Shown: positions 25,327 to 35,103 of the stretch, in pieces | Position numbering within the stretch: the stretch's first letter is position 1 | Layout: every line of letters begins with the position of its first letter | Source: Dryocola sp. LX212 | GTDB taxonomy: Bacteria > Pseudomonadota > Gammaproteobacteria > Enterobacterales > Enterobacteriaceae | DNA length: 64,000 bases | Assembly (NCBI GenBank): GCA_041504365.1 | Contig: CP167917.1 | Span: forward strand, 2,728,001 to 2,792,000 | Direction of reading: 5' to 3' | Notes under the pieces: model-generated | Database searches by the model: none | Told to the model about the DNA's origin: nothing | The model's input: only the letters and a program-made list of their open reading frames with translations | Made by a program: the position numbers and the translations under genes

Positions 25327-27060
25327 GTGAATATTCAGGCTCTTCTATCAGATAAAGTCAGTCAGGCACTGATTGCCGCAGGCGCGCCTGCGGATTGCGA
25401 ACCTCAGGTTCGTCAGTCAGCCAAAGTCCAGTTCGGTGACTATCAGGCCAATGGCGTGATGTCCGTTGCGAAATCCCTGGGCAAGCCGCCACGACAAGTC
25501 GCAGAGTCCGTTATCGCCAATCTGGATCTGACCGGGATCGCCAGCAAAGTAGAAATTGCCGGTCCTGGCTTTATCAACATCTTCCTCGACCCGCTGTTCC
25601 TGGCGAAGCATATTGATGACGCTGCCGCCTCTGACCGTGCGGGTGTTAATACCGTGGCTCCGCAGACTATCGTTGTCGATTACTCCGCGCCAAACGTGGC
25701 AAAAGAGATGCACGTCGGCCACATTCGCTCCACCATAATCGGTGATGCGGCGGTCCGCACCCTGGAATTCCTCGGCCATAAAGTTATCCGAGCCAACCAC
25801 GTTGGCGACTGGGGCACCCAGTTCGGCATGCTGATTGCGTATCTCGAAAAGCAGCAGCAGGAAAACGCGGGGGAAATGGCCCTTTCCGACCTGGAAGAGT
25901 TCTATCGTGCCGCGAAAAAGCATTACGACGAAGATGAAGCCTTCGCCGAACGCGCCCGCGCCTACGTCGTTAAGCTGCAGAGCGGCGATGAGTACTGCCG
26001 TCAGATGTGGCGCAAGCTGGTCGACATCACCATGGCGCAGAACCAGAAAACCTATGACCGCCTCAACGTGACGCTGACCCGCGACGACGTGATGGGTGAA
26101 AGCCTCTACAACCCGATGCTGCCTGGCATTGTGGCAGATCTGAAGGCGAAAGGTCTGGCGGTGGAAAGCGAAGGCGCAACCGTGGTGTACCTGGACGAAT
26201 ATAAAAACAAAGATGGCGACCCGATGGGCGTGATCATCCAGAAAAAAGACGGCGGCTACCTCTACACCACCACCGATATCGCCTGCGCGAAGTACCGTTA
26301 TGAAACCCTGCATGCGGACCGCGTACTCTATTTCATCGACTCCCGTCAGCATCAGCACCTGATGCAGGCATGGACCATCGTGCGCAAAGCAGGCTACGTG
26401 CCGGATTCCGTCCCGCTGGAACATGAGATGTTCGGCATGATGCTGGGCAAAGACGGCAAGCCGTTTAAAACCCGTTCAGGCGGCACCGTTAAGCTGACGG
26501 ACCTGCTGGACGAAGCGATGGACCGCGCCCGCACGCTGGTCGGCGCGAAAAACCCGGACATGCCTGCCGATGAGCTGGAAGCCCTGGCGAACGCCGTCGG
26601 CATTGGCGCCGTGAAATATGCCGATCTGTCAAAGAGCCGTACCACGGACTATATCTTTGACTGGGACAACATGCTGGCCTTCGAAGGTAACACCGCGCCG
26701 TATATGCAGTACGCCTATACCCGCGTGCTCTCCGTCTTCCGCAAAGCTGGCATTGATGAAGCAGAGCTGCTGAAATCGCCGGTGGTTATCACTGAGGATC
26801 GCGAAGCGCAGCTGGCCGCTCGCCTGCTGCAGTTCGAAGAAACGCTGAACGTGGTAGCCCGCGACGGCACGCCGCACGTGATGTGTGCTTATCTATACGA
26901 CGTGGCAGGCCTGTTCTCTGGCTTCTACGAGCATTGCCCGATCCTGACCGCCGATACGCAGGAGGCCCGCAACAGCCGCCTGAAGCTGGCGCTGCTGACC
27001 GCGAAAACGCTTAAGCTGGGCCTGGATACGCTGGGCATTCAGACCGTAGAGCGCATGTAA
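25327..27060 (+). CDS. argS: Arginyl-tRNA synthetase, GTG start
   Basis: 577 residues from GTG 25327 with AAGGTATCCC just upstream. Class I synthetase: the HIGH-type motif is [13 protein letters not shown] near residue 124, and the usual KMSK is replaced as in E. coli ArgRS ([13 protein letters not shown]). An N-terminal Add1 domain and a C-terminal DALR anticodon-binding domain ending [10 protein letters not shown] complete it. Followed by a terminator-like hairpin. Confidence 0.98.
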   Translation: MNIQALLSDKVSQALIAAGAPADCEPQVRQSAKVQFGDYQANGVMSVAKSLGKPPRQVAESVIANLDLTGIASKVEIAGPGFINIFLDPLFLAKHIDDAAASDRAGVNTVAPQTIVVDYSAPNVAKEMHVGHIRSTIIGDAAVRTLEFLGHKVIRANHVGDWGTQFGMLIAYLEKQQQENAGEMALSDLEEFYRAAKKHYDEDEAFAERARAYVVKLQSGDEYCRQMWRKLVDITMAQNQKTYDRLNVTLTRDDVMGESLYNPMLPGIVADLKAKGLAVESEGATVVYLDEYKNKDGDPMGVIIQKKDGGYLYTTTDIACAKYRYETLHADRVLYFIDSRQHQHLMQAWTIVRKAGYVPDSVPLEHEMFGMMLGKDGKPFKTRSGGTVKLTDLLDEAMDRARTLVGAKNPDMPADELEALANAVGIGAVKYADLSKSRTTDYIFDWDNMLAFEGNTAPYMQYAYTRVLSVFRKAGIDEAELLKSPVVITEDREAQLAARLLQFEETLNVVARDGTPHVMCAYLYDVAGLFSGFYEHCPILTADTQEARNSRLKLALLTAKTLKLGLDTLGIQTVERM

Positions 27061-27067
27061 TCCCCAG

Positions 27068-27098
27068 GCGTCATCCTGACCCATTGGATGACGCTTTG
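27068..27098 (+). terminator. argS terminator
   Basis: GCGTCATCC (27068-27076) and GGATGACGC (27086-27094) form a 9-bp stem followed by TTTG, 8 bp after argS. REP-like in sequence. Confidence 0.65.
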
Positions 27099-27218
27099 TT
27101 TACGCCCAAGATATTCAGGTCATAAATCAGTCCCCTCCTCTTTCAACTTTGTTCCGTATCAACGAAGGTAAATAAAATTTACTCATTTTGAGGTAACTTT
27201 ACGAAAAGCCCTTATAAT
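27088..27218 (+). promoter_or_regulatory. Upstream region of torYZ with a TATAAT box
   Basis: TATAAT at 27213-27218 is preceded by TTGAGG at 27188-27193, a long 19-bp spacing. It lies 69 bp before the torY start. Assignment is weak, and no FNR or NarL site is claimed. Confidence 0.3.
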
Positions 27219-27286
27219 TCATGCGTTATTGCTATCGCCTCCAAGAGCGATATTTCCGCGTTGATTTTTCTTCTAAGGGATTTTCT

Positions 27287-28444
27287 ATGAATCAATCGAA
27301 ACGAGCGCCCAGAAGGCGTCTGACATGGTTGTGGCTACTGCTTATCGGCATTGTGCTGGGCGCAGCCCTGTTAACAGGCGGCGCGACGGTGATGCACAAA
27401 ACCAGCGACACCGAGTTCTGCGTCTCCTGTCACTCCATGGAACGGCCGCTGGCTGAATACCAGGGTAGCGTTCACTTCCAGAATACCAAAGGGATCCGCG
27501 CCGAATGCGCCGACTGTCACGTTCCCCACCAGCCAATCGACTACCTGACCACCAAGGTCATGGCGCTGAAGGACGTCTGGGGCGAAATGACCGGCAAAAT
27601 CGATACGCCGGAGAAGTACGACGCCCATAAACTGGCTATGGCCCAGAGCGTCTGGGACACCATGAAAAAGAACGACTCCGCGACCTGTCGTTCCTGCCAC
27701 AGCTATGAGGCAATGGACATTCTGGCCCAGCGCCCGGAAGCCCGTAACGAACACCCGGTTGCCATCAAAAAAGGCGAAACCTGTATCGACTGCCACAAAG
27801 GCGTTGCCCATATTCTGCCGGATATGAGCGAGCTTTCCGCAGCCGGTGCCAGCGAACTGTCCGCCGCCGCCGCGAAAGTCCCTGCTACGGCCAGTACGCT
27901 GTGGTCAATCTCTACCCAGCCTTTCTGGCTGAGCGCCGACAGCAAACAGCATAACGCCGGTAACCTGATGCCAGGCACCGAAGTCAGCGTCGTTAAACGT
28001 GAAAACAACATGATTCTGGCGGAAGTGGACGGCTGGCAGCAGGATGGCGTCAACGAAGTCTTCTATTCTGCCGCGGGCAAACGCATCCTCAGCGTGCTGC
28101 TGGGCGAAGACGCCCGCAAACAGGTGAAACAGGTAAGCAACTTTACCGATCCGGAGACCCAGCTGGTGTGGCATAAGAGCGCGCTGCAGGTCTGGCTGCC
28201 GGCCGGACAGCTCATCGATAACCAGCAGAAAATCTGGGATTACGCGGCGTCTATGATGTCCACTAACTGCACAGGCTGCCACGGCCTGACCTCCCTTGAC
28301 CGCTTCAACGCCAACCAGTGGATTGGCGTTATCAAAGGAATGGCACCGCGCACCTCCCTTGACCAGGAGCAGCTGCGCGTTCTGACCCGCTACGTTCAAC
28401 AGCACGCAAGCGATATGCCTGCGGCCAGCAAGGAGGCTAAATAA
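27287..28444 (+). CDS. torY: Pentaheme c-type cytochrome, TorY/NapC-NirT type
   Basis: 385 residues from ATG 27287 behind AAGGGA. One N-terminal membrane anchor (LTWLWLLLIGIVLGAALL). Five CxxCH heme sites: CVSCH, CADCH, CRSCH and CIDCH in the NapC/NirT domain, and CTGCH in the C-terminal extension typical of TorC/TorY. It passes electrons from menaquinol to the periplasmic reductase encoded next. Stop and torZ start overlap by one base (TAATG). Confidence 0.92.
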   Translation: MNQSKRAPRRRLTWLWLLLIGIVLGAALLTGGATVMHKTSDTEFCVSCHSMERPLAEYQGSVHFQNTKGIRAECADCHVPHQPIDYLTTKVMALKDVWGEMTGKIDTPEKYDAHKLAMAQSVWDTMKKNDSATCRSCHSYEAMDILAQRPEARNEHPVAIKKGETCIDCHKGVAHILPDMSELSAAGASELSAAAAKVPATASTLWSISTQPFWLSADSKQHNAGNLMPGTEVSVVKRENNMILAEVDGWQQDGVNEVFYSAAGKRILSVLLGEDARKQVKQVSNFTDPETQLVWHKSALQVWLPAGQLIDNQQKIWDYAASMMSTNCTGCHGLTSLDRFNANQWIGVIKGMAPRTSLDQEQLRVLTRYVQQHASDMPAASKEAK

Positions 28445-30924
28445 TGAAAGCCAATCGTGAAGGCATGCAACTTTCCCGCCGCCGTTTTCTGACCGGTGCC
28501 GCAGCCCTGGGCGGCGCATCTTTGCTGGGCGGGCTCTTCCCCCGCTCGGCGATGGCCGAGGCGGTAAGCCAGGCGCTGCCGCAGTTTGTGGTGCTCCGCC
28601 AGGCTGAAAAAGGCATTCTGACCAGCGCCCACTGGGGCGCTTTCGAAGCCATCGTCCGCGACGGAAAAATGGTTGAGACTCGCCCGGTACAGGACGACCC
28701 GTTCCCTAACGAGCTGATCACCATGGCCCCGCATCAGGTTCACGCGCCGAACCGCGTTAAATACCCGATGGTACGTAAAAGCTGGCTGGAAGGCGGTTCC
28801 CGAAACTGCCGTCCGGAACTGCGCGGCTGCGATGAATGGGTGCGCGTAAGCTGGGATAAAGCCCTGACGCTGGTGAGCGATGAAATTCGCCGTCTGCAAA
28901 GCGAGCATGGCCCGCAGTCTATTTATGCCGGTTCCTACGGCTGGAAGAGCGTGGGAATGCTGCACAACAGCCGCACCCTGCTGCAGCGCATGATGAACCT
29001 GTCCGGCGGTTTCCTGGGCTACGCGGGGGATTACTCCACCGGTGCCGCTCAGGTGATTATGTCGCACGTGGTGGGGTCCATGGAGGTTTACGAACAGCAG
29101 ACCGCCTGGCCTAACGTGCTCGACAACAGCCAGCTGGTGATCATGTGGGGCTGTAACCCGATCGTCACGCTGAAAAACAGCTGGAACGTGCCGGACCACG
29201 TTGGCCTGGCGGGCTTTGAAGCGCTGAAGAAAAAAGGCGTGCGGGTGATCGGCATCGACCCGGTGAAGAGTGACAGCATCGACTATATGAACGCCGAGTG
29301 GCTGGCACCGCATCCTTATACCGACAGCGCCATGCTGGTGGGTATCGCCCATACGCTGATGGCCGAAAAGCTGCACAACGCCGACTTCCTGAAAACCTAT
29401 ACCGTCGGCTTCGATAAGTTCGCGGCCTACTTCAACGGCGAGCAGGACGGCGTGGTCAAAGATGCCGACTGGGCCGCCGCCATCTGCGGCGTGGAAGCGG
29501 AAACCCTGCGCCAGCTGGCGCGCGACATGGCGAAGAACCGCACCATGATCATGGGCGGCTGGGGCATCCAGCGTCAGCACCATGGCGAACAGCTGCACTG
29601 GCTGCTGGTCACCGTGGCGGCCATGCTGGGCCAGATTGGCCTGCCGGGCGGCGGCTTCGGCTTCAGCTACCACTACTCATCCGGCGGCAGCCCGACGGCG
29701 CGCGGCGGTATTCTGGCCGGGATCTCCGCTGGCGAGTCACCGAAAAACAGCCCGACGCCAATCCCCGTTGCGCGCATTGCCGAATGCCTGGCTAACCCGG
29801 GCAAAACCATCGACTTCAACGGCGCGAAAGTCACCTACCCTGACGTGAAGATGGTTTACGTGGCGGGCGGCAACACCTTCCACCAGCATCAGGACACCAA
29901 TAACCTGATCAAGGCCTGGCAGCATCCGGAAACTATCGTGGTCAACGAGCCGTACTGGACCGCAACGGCGAAATACGCCGACATCGTTCTGCCGGCAACC
30001 ACCAGCTACGAGCGTAACGACCTGGAGATGGGCGGAGATTACTCCCAGCTTTACGTCTTCCCGATGCACCAGTGCGTGCCGCCTCAGCACGAGTCCCGCA
30101 GCGACTTCGATATCTTCTCAGGCATCGCCGCCAAACTGGGCGTTCAGGAAGCCTTCACCGAGGGTAAAGACGAAATGCTGTGGCTAAAGGGCATGTACGA
30201 CAGCATGAAGGCGCAGGCCCGCAATGCCCGCGTTGCCCTGCCGCCGTTCGATATGTTCTGGGCGTCGAACAACTACGTTCGCTTCCCGGTGCCGGAGAAA
30301 AACAAGCAGTGGGTACGCTTTGCCGACTTCCGCGACAATCCGCTGCTTAACCCGCTGGGTACGCCGTCAGGGAAGATTGAAATCTATTCTGATGCCATCG
30401 CTAAAATGGGTTACGAGGACTGTCCGGGGCTGCCAGGCTGGCTGGCGCCGCACGAATGGTACAAAGGGCCGGAGGCGAGCAAATATCCGCTGTCGCTCAA
30501 CACCGCTCACCCCATCAACCGCCTGCACTCCCAGCTGGACAACACCCCGCTGCGTAAGAAGTATGCCGTCGCCGACCGTGAAGCCATCTGGATCCACCCG
30601 GAAGATGCGAAGGCACGCGGCATTGGCAACAATGAGCTGGTGCGCGCATTTAACGACCGTGGACAGATACTGGTCGGGGCCGTCGTCACCGAGCGGGTTC
30701 GTCCGGGCGTAGTGCGGATCAGCGAAGGTGCGTGGTTCGACCCGGCGGATCCGCGTGAATCAGGGTCACTGTGTAAGAACGGTAACGTAAACTGCCTGAC
30801 CTTCGATATCGGCTCGTCCAACCTGGCGCAGGGCAACTGCGGGCAGATGGCGCAGCTGGAAATCGAGAAGTACCAGGGACCGGTGCTGAATAACACCGCC
30901 CACGCGGTGCCAGCCGGTGCCTGA
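28444..30924 (+). CDS. torZ: Periplasmic molybdopterin N-/S-oxide reductase, TorZ/TorA family
   Basis: 826 residues. A twin-arginine signal peptide (SRRRFLTGAAALGG) predicts Tat export with cofactor bound. Family hallmarks are GDYSTGAAQVI with the molybdenum-ligand Ser, MVGSMEVYEQQT-like sequence, GGWGIQRQHHGEQ, MLGQIGLPGGGFGFSYHY and LVRAFNDRGQIL. It reduces TMAO, biotin sulfoxide or related N-/S-oxides; by sequence it looks intermediate between TorA and TorZ. Paired with the pentaheme cytochrome. Confidence 0.9.
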   Translation: MKANREGMQLSRRRFLTGAAALGGASLLGGLFPRSAMAEAVSQALPQFVVLRQAEKGILTSAHWGAFEAIVRDGKMVETRPVQDDPFPNELITMAPHQVHAPNRVKYPMVRKSWLEGGSRNCRPELRGCDEWVRVSWDKALTLVSDEIRRLQSEHGPQSIYAGSYGWKSVGMLHNSRTLLQRMMNLSGGFLGYAGDYSTGAAQVIMSHVVGSMEVYEQQTAWPNVLDNSQLVIMWGCNPIVTLKNSWNVPDHVGLAGFEALKKKGVRVIGIDPVKSDSIDYMNAEWLAPHPYTDSAMLVGIAHTLMAEKLHNADFLKTYTVGFDKFAAYFNGEQDGVVKDADWAAAICGVEAETLRQLARDMAKNRTMIMGGWGIQRQHHGEQLHWLLVTVAAMLGQIGLPGGGFGFSYHYSSGGSPTARGGILAGISAGESPKNSPTPIPVARIAECLANPGKTIDFNGAKVTYPDVKMVYVAGGNTFHQHQDTNNLIKAWQHPETIVVNEPYWTATAKYADIVLPATTSYERNDLEMGGDYSQLYVFPMHQCVPPQHESRSDFDIFSGIAAKLGVQEAFTEGKDEMLWLKGMYDSMKAQARNARVALPPFDMFWASNNYVRFPVPEKNKQWVRFADFRDNPLLNPLGTPSGKIEIYSDAIAKMGYEDCPGLPGWLAPHEWYKGPEASKYPLSLNTAHPINRLHSQLDNTPLRKKYAVADREAIWIHPEDAKARGIGNNELVRAFNDRGQILVGAVVTERVRPGVVRISEGAWFDPADPRESGSLCKNGNVNCLTFDIGSSNLAQGNCGQMAQLEIEKYQGPVLNNTAHAVPAGA

Positions 30925-30945
30925 TTAAGCATCCTTCGCACAAAG

Positions 30946-30969
30946 GCCCGTCACGATGACGGGCTTTTT
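30946..30969 (+). terminator. torYZ terminator
   Basis: GCCCGTCA, CGA loop, TGACGGGC, then TTTTTC, 21 bp after torZ. Confidence 0.88.
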
Positions 30970-30979
30970 CTTGCCCGCG

Positions 30980-31771
30980 CTAGCGAATAATTCCCCGCGC
31001 CGAACGCGCAAAAAACTCGTTGTACACCGCAATAATGGGATAGTCGCTCTCTCCTGCTTTCAACGTCGCTTTCACTTCATCGATGCTCAGCGCCTGGTGA
31101 TAAAACCTTTCGTACAGCTGGATAACCAGAATCTGCTGATAAAGCTCCAGCGCGAGAAAGGCCGGTGCCGTGTTGTTAATTCCCTTCGGGGCCGCCCTGT
31201 TGCCGCTGGCGATGACGAAGGGCGGGACGTCCTGCACGACGGCGGACTGGCTGATCACCTTCGCCGCCGTCCCCAGCATGCAGAACTGATGGATGGCGCA
31301 CATGAAACCAATCTCCACCTCATCGGCAAGTTCGACGTGCCCGGCAAGGCCGCTGTTGTCGCCAATCTGCGTCCGGTCACCGACGACGCAGTCGTGCCCG
31401 ACGTGAACGTTGTTTAAGAACCTGTTGTCATTACCGATGATAGTCGAGCTGATGCCCTGCACCGTCCCGCGATGAAAAGTGGCGTGCTTACCGACATGAT
31501 TGCGGTCCCCAATCACCAGCGTGGTGGGCTCACCGGCATATTTAAGATCCTGATTCACCTCGCCAACGGAGGCGTACGAGCCAAAGATATTATCGCGCCC
31601 GATGGTCGTCAGGCCGGTTATCACCGAGTGGGAGGCGATGGAGGTGCCCTCGCCAATCACCACGCCTGCGGAAATAACACAATAAGGGCCAATGCTAACG
31701 TGCGCGCCAAGCACCACGCCGGACTCGACCACGCTGCTGCTGGCCACCCGGGCAAGCGGTGAAATAGACAT
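30980..31771 (-). CDS. LpxA-like acyltransferase paralogue
   Basis: 263 residues from ATG 31771 with AGGAT upstream (an in-frame ATG exists at 31843), the length of LpxA (262). Left-handed beta-helix hexapeptide repeats fill residues 5-190. Motifs shared with LpxA are ASVGEVNQDLKYAGEPT, FHRGTVQG, VGHDC with the catalytic-type His, IHQFC, QDVPPFVIASGN and a C-terminal FFARSARGIIR. Differences: the segment equal to E. coli Gly172-Gly173 (acyl-chain ruler) is Ile-Ser, and the KRRGF loop is replaced. True lpxA normally lies in the lpxD-fabZ-lpxA-lpxB cluster, so this is a second, divergent copy. Confidence 0.85.
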   Translation of the reverse strand: MSISPLARVASSSVVESGVVLGAHVSIGPYCVISAGVVIGEGTSIASHSVITGLTTIGRDNIFGSYASVGEVNQDLKYAGEPTTLVIGDRNHVGKHATFHRGTVQGISSTIIGNDNRFLNNVHVGHDCVVGDRTQIGDNSGLAGHVELADEVEIGFMCAIHQFCMLGTAAKVISQSAVVQDVPPFVIASGNRAAPKGINNTAPAFLALELYQQILVIQLYERFYHQALSIDEVKATLKAGESDYPIIAVYNEFFARSARGIIR

Positions 31772-31934
31772 CAAATTATCCTGAAGAAGGTACTGAACGG
31801 AGGGGAAATAACCGGGAAGAGGCTTATCGAATGGTAAGAGCATAATGAAATGCCGCGCGTATTACGCCTTTTATATTTTTTCTATTTTTTGAACTATTTG
31901 CGAAGGTGGATACCTTCTTCGCAAATTGAGAACT

Positions 31935-32035
31935 GCCGGATGACGCTTCGCTTATCCGGCCTACAGATAACGGGCCTGCGTCATCCTTCGCAAAGCGTGA
32001 AAAGCCGGATGGCGCCTGGCTTATCCGGCCTACAG
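31935..32035. repeat. REP/BIME pair
   Basis: Two REP-type units (GCCGGATGACGCTTCGCTTA then TCCGGC at 31935-31966; GCCGGATGGCGCCTGGCTTA then TCCGGC at 32004-32035). They lie between the minus-strand GH105 gene's 3' end and the lpxA-like gene. A separate hairpin, ATTTGCGAA with TTCGCAAAT, lies at 31896-31926. Confidence 0.85.
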
Positions 32036-32049
32036 GTAACGGTGAACGA

Positions 32050-33189
32050 TTAGAAATAAATGCGCAGATACTCGCCCAGACAAAGGATTGCCATCGCCTG
32101 GCCGTACGGCATGGAGGTCAGCGGGATCTGGCGATAAAACTCCAGGTTGCTGCCCATCCCCGTGCCAAACGACGTTTGCAGCAGCTCGCCGTCAGGGGAG
32201 ATGTTGGCCACGATGCCTTTCATTGCCCTCTCGGCGACTTCGCCGTACTCCCTGCTGATATAGCGCTTACGGATGCCTTTCAGAATGCCGTAGGCAAACC
32301 CCGCCGTCGCGGACGCTTCAAGATAGGAGTGAGGATCGTCGAGCAGCGTATGCCACAGGCCGCTGTCATCCTGGCACTTCGCCAGCGCGGCGACCTGGTT
32401 TTCCAGCACCTGCACCAGATAGCGGCGCACCGCGTTGTTCTCCGGCAAATCCACCAGCTCAAGGAAGTCAGGAATAACGATGGTCAGCCAGCTGTTGCCG
32501 CGCGCCCAGCGGGCGTTGGCAAAGTTATGGTTGCCTTCGTAGCTCCAGCCGTGGAACCACAGGCCGGTCTCTTTATCCATCAGGTTCTGCACGTGGAGCA
32601 GGAACTGGTAGGTCGCCTCCTCAACGTATTCCGGGCGGTTCAGCAGCTTGCCTATTTTCGCCAGCGGCAGGACCGTCATCATCAGCGTGTCGTCCCACAT
32701 CTGCTGGTGGTTCTCTTCCGCCAGGGTAATATGCTGCATCCCACCGTGTTCGGTGCGCGGCATCTCGTACATCGCCCACTCCGCCCAGCTCTCAAGCCAC
32801 GGCAGATATGACGGATCGCGCGTCTCTTCATAGCGGTAGGCCAGCGTAAGGAACGGGGCCATAGTATTGACGTTTTTGGTGGTCGCGCCCTCCGCGAAGC
32901 GGTCGGCAAACCAGCCGTCAATAATCTCGCGCATTTTTACATCGCCGGTCTGGCGGTAGTACTGATACATGCCATACAGCCCGACGCCGTGGGTCCACTC
33001 CCAGCCCGCCCAGCCTTTGGTGTCGATGACGCGCCCGTCGTCCAGCCGCAGCAGGAACTGCCCGGACTCGTCCTTAATAGTAATGAGATTATCCGTCACC
33101 TTATGGATCAGGCCTGAAAGCTCATCCCGGGCGATAAAGCGCGCCGGCTGGCACAGAAGCGGGCTGTGTTTGACGGGATAAATAATCAT
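32050..33189 (-). CDS. GH105 unsaturated rhamnogalacturonyl hydrolase
   Basis: 379 residues, no signal peptide, so cytoplasmic. An (alpha/alpha)6-barrel GH88/GH105 pattern: GWAGWEWTHGVGLYGMYQYY, NVNTMAPFLTLAYRY, MWDDTLMM with the candidate catalytic Asp, GLWFHGWSYEG, ARWARGNSWL and SYLEASATAGFAYG. It removes the 4,5-unsaturated uronic acid from pectin-derived disaccharides. Its ATG overlaps the transporter stop by one base (TAATG), so the two are coupled. Confidence 0.88.
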   Translation of the reverse strand: MIIYPVKHSPLLCQPARFIARDELSGLIHKVTDNLITIKDESGQFLLRLDDGRVIDTKGWAGWEWTHGVGLYGMYQYYRQTGDVKMREIIDGWFADRFAEGATTKNVNTMAPFLTLAYRYEETRDPSYLPWLESWAEWAMYEMPRTEHGGMQHITLAEENHQQMWDDTLMMTVLPLAKIGKLLNRPEYVEEATYQFLLHVQNLMDKETGLWFHGWSYEGNHNFANARWARGNSWLTIVIPDFLELVDLPENNAVRRYLVQVLENQVAALAKCQDDSGLWHTLLDDPHSYLEASATAGFAYGILKGIRKRYISREYGEVAERAMKGIVANISPDGELLQTSFGTGMGSNLEFYRQIPLTSMPYGQAMAILCLGEYLRIYF

Positions 33190-34784
33190 TAACTTAACCT
33201 CTGAGTAGCGTTGGTATTTGAATTCATTGCAGCGGCGCTCTTCAGGCTCGGTGCCGCAGGTTTGTTATGGTTGAGGTAACCGATATTGTTGTTACCCCAG
33301 AGATTCTCATAAGGCATTCCCGCCAGCATCTCGACGGTGGCGCGGGCCTGTGGAGTGATCTCTTCCGGCACGGCACGGTTGGCGACCCGCATCTTCGCGG
33401 TCTCTTCACGCAGCACGCTATGCGTTTGCAGGTTGAGCTTAAAGCGCAGTGAGATCAGGAAGCCGCAGGCCAGCACGGCGACGGTGCCAAAGCTTAAAAT
33501 CATCAGAATAGTGTGGCTGACCGCTGGCGGCTGCACCGTCTGCCCGGAAACGAAACCGGAGAGCTGCATCACGATCCCCACCAGCATCACGGCTCCAGCC
33601 TGGGACGCCTTGCGGGTCAGGGTCATGATCCCGGCAAAGATCCCTTCGCGGCGCTGCCCGGTAATCACTTCGTCCACGTCGGCAATATAGGTATAGGTAT
33701 TCCACGGCACATAGTTGATGCCGCCGCGGCCAAGACCGGCAATGGCAGAAACCAGCAGCAGCAGAGAGAAACCGTCGCTCAGGCCAGCGTAATACAGAAC
33801 GGCGTATGAAATAGAGCTCAGACCAAACAGCACCACCACCATCCGGTAAGAAGGGGCAGGCCCGAATTTAATACACAGCGGGATCATGCCGATGACCGCG
33901 ATAAACTGCATTATCGCCATCGTTCCCAGCAGGTTAGAGGCGACGGACGCACTTTGCATCAGCACGAACACCACGTAATAGGTGAAGACCGCGTTGAAAA
34001 CATCCTGCGCGATATAGCCCCCCAGATACATGCCCAGGTGCTGACGGAAAATTTTGATGCGTAAAGTCGAGGTCAGCTCCACGTTAAGCCGCTTCATGCT
34101 TTGCTTAAAGGTCAGCGATTTCTTCTCTTCCTCTGCCCGCAGCGCCGCTTCCGTCCAGTCAGAGCGCGGGCGTTCCCAGGTAAACAGCCAGACGAACGTC
34201 AACACGATAGCGCAGAGCGTGGCGAAGACCAGGCTCGCATAGAAAAAGGAGACAGCGTTGTCTTTACCGAAGTGGTTCAGCAGGATGCCAGGGAGGAACG
34301 CGGCAAGAATAGCCGAAAGCTGCGCCATAGATATACGCGCCCCGGAGAACTTCGTTTTCTGCTTAAAATCATCCGTCATTTCCGGCACCAGCGTCTCATA
34401 AGGCACCAGAATCATCGTGTAGACCACGTCAAAAATCAGATAGGTGACAAGGTAATACCAGTAGCTCATCTCCCCGACCCACATAAAGCTGTAGCTGAAG
34501 ACCAGAGGGATACCGAGCAGGATAAAGAATTTACGGCGGCCAAAGCGCTTGCCAAGCCTGGTGGAGCCGAAGTTATCGGTCAGGAAGCCCATCAGCGGGC
34601 TGACAACCGCGTCCAGTACACGGGCCAGCGCAAAGATAAAGGTCGCTTCGATGGGCGAAAGCCCGCAGAAGGTGGTGTAGAAATAGAGCAGCCATGCTGC
34701 GGTCAGCGCCGTGGTACCCGCGCCGAGAAAATCACCTGCACCGTAGGCGAGATAATTCTTCAGGCCAATTGTCCGTTTTTTCAT
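33189..34784 (-). CDS. GPH-family cation-coupled sugar transporter
   Basis: About 531 residues from ATG 34784 (an in-frame start 13 codons earlier lacks family support). Major-facilitator architecture with about 12 membrane segments. The N-terminal KNYLAYGAGDFLGAGTTALT, VLDAVVSPLMGFLTDNFGSTRLGKRFGRRKFF and the central FRQHLGMYLGGYI are GPH hallmarks. The neighbour suggests it imports unsaturated rhamnogalacturonan or other pectin disaccharides for the GH105 hydrolase. Substrate is inferred. Confidence 0.87.
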   Translation of the reverse strand: MKKRTIGLKNYLAYGAGDFLGAGTTALTAAWLLYFYTTFCGLSPIEATFIFALARVLDAVVSPLMGFLTDNFGSTRLGKRFGRRKFFILLGIPLVFSYSFMWVGEMSYWYYLVTYLIFDVVYTMILVPYETLVPEMTDDFKQKTKFSGARISMAQLSAILAAFLPGILLNHFGKDNAVSFFYASLVFATLCAIVLTFVWLFTWERPRSDWTEAALRAEEEKKSLTFKQSMKRLNVELTSTLRIKIFRQHLGMYLGGYIAQDVFNAVFTYYVVFVLMQSASVASNLLGTMAIMQFIAVIGMIPLCIKFGPAPSYRMVVVLFGLSSISYAVLYYAGLSDGFSLLLLVSAIAGLGRGGINYVPWNTYTYIADVDEVITGQRREGIFAGIMTLTRKASQAGAVMLVGIVMQLSGFVSGQTVQPPAVSHTILMILSFGTVAVLACGFLISLRFKLNLQTHSVLREETAKMRVANRAVPEEITPQARATVEMLAGMPYENLWGNNNIGYLNHNKPAAPSLKSAAAMNSNTNATQRLS

Positions 34785-35103
34785 TGCCGTCAACCCCGTT
34801 GCTTTTGTTATAGGAAATTGCAAATCAGGCCCGTCACAGGCCGGAATGAAATCCTCAGGGTTAAAGTAAAAGTATGGGGCCCGGGAAACCTTTTCGTTTT
34901 TGCCACGCCTTTACGGAAGCTGGCAAAAACACAAAGAGTGTCGGCATCCGCATCCCGTTTATAAAACATGGGTTCGTTTTTATCAAAAGGCAGGGCTAAA
35001 AATGAGATGTTAGGACGGAATGGGCCTGCGTGTGAAAGGGTTAGTCAGCCTGATGCTGTTTTGTAGGGTGGAAAAGCGATAGCGTCCTCCATCGAGTTTT
35101 TAA
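34785..35103. promoter_or_regulatory. Upstream region of the pectin-sugar operon with a 10-bp dyad
   Basis: GTTTTTGCCA (34896-34905) and TGGCAAAAAC (34921-34930) are a perfect 10-bp inverted repeat with a 15-bp spacer, about 110 bp upstream of the transporter start. It could be an operator for a local or global regulator. No gene seen in the interval; flhE transcription ends at its right edge. Confidence 0.45.

Noticed and set aside
28396..29673. Long minus-strand frames opposite torZ and several opposite argS, flhA and cheA
   Set aside because: Antisense shadows of highly expressed G+C-rich genes; histidine/glutamine-rich products without ribosome sites.
31935..32035. CRISPR-like array
   Set aside because: Only two units, palindromic and of REP type, without spacers.
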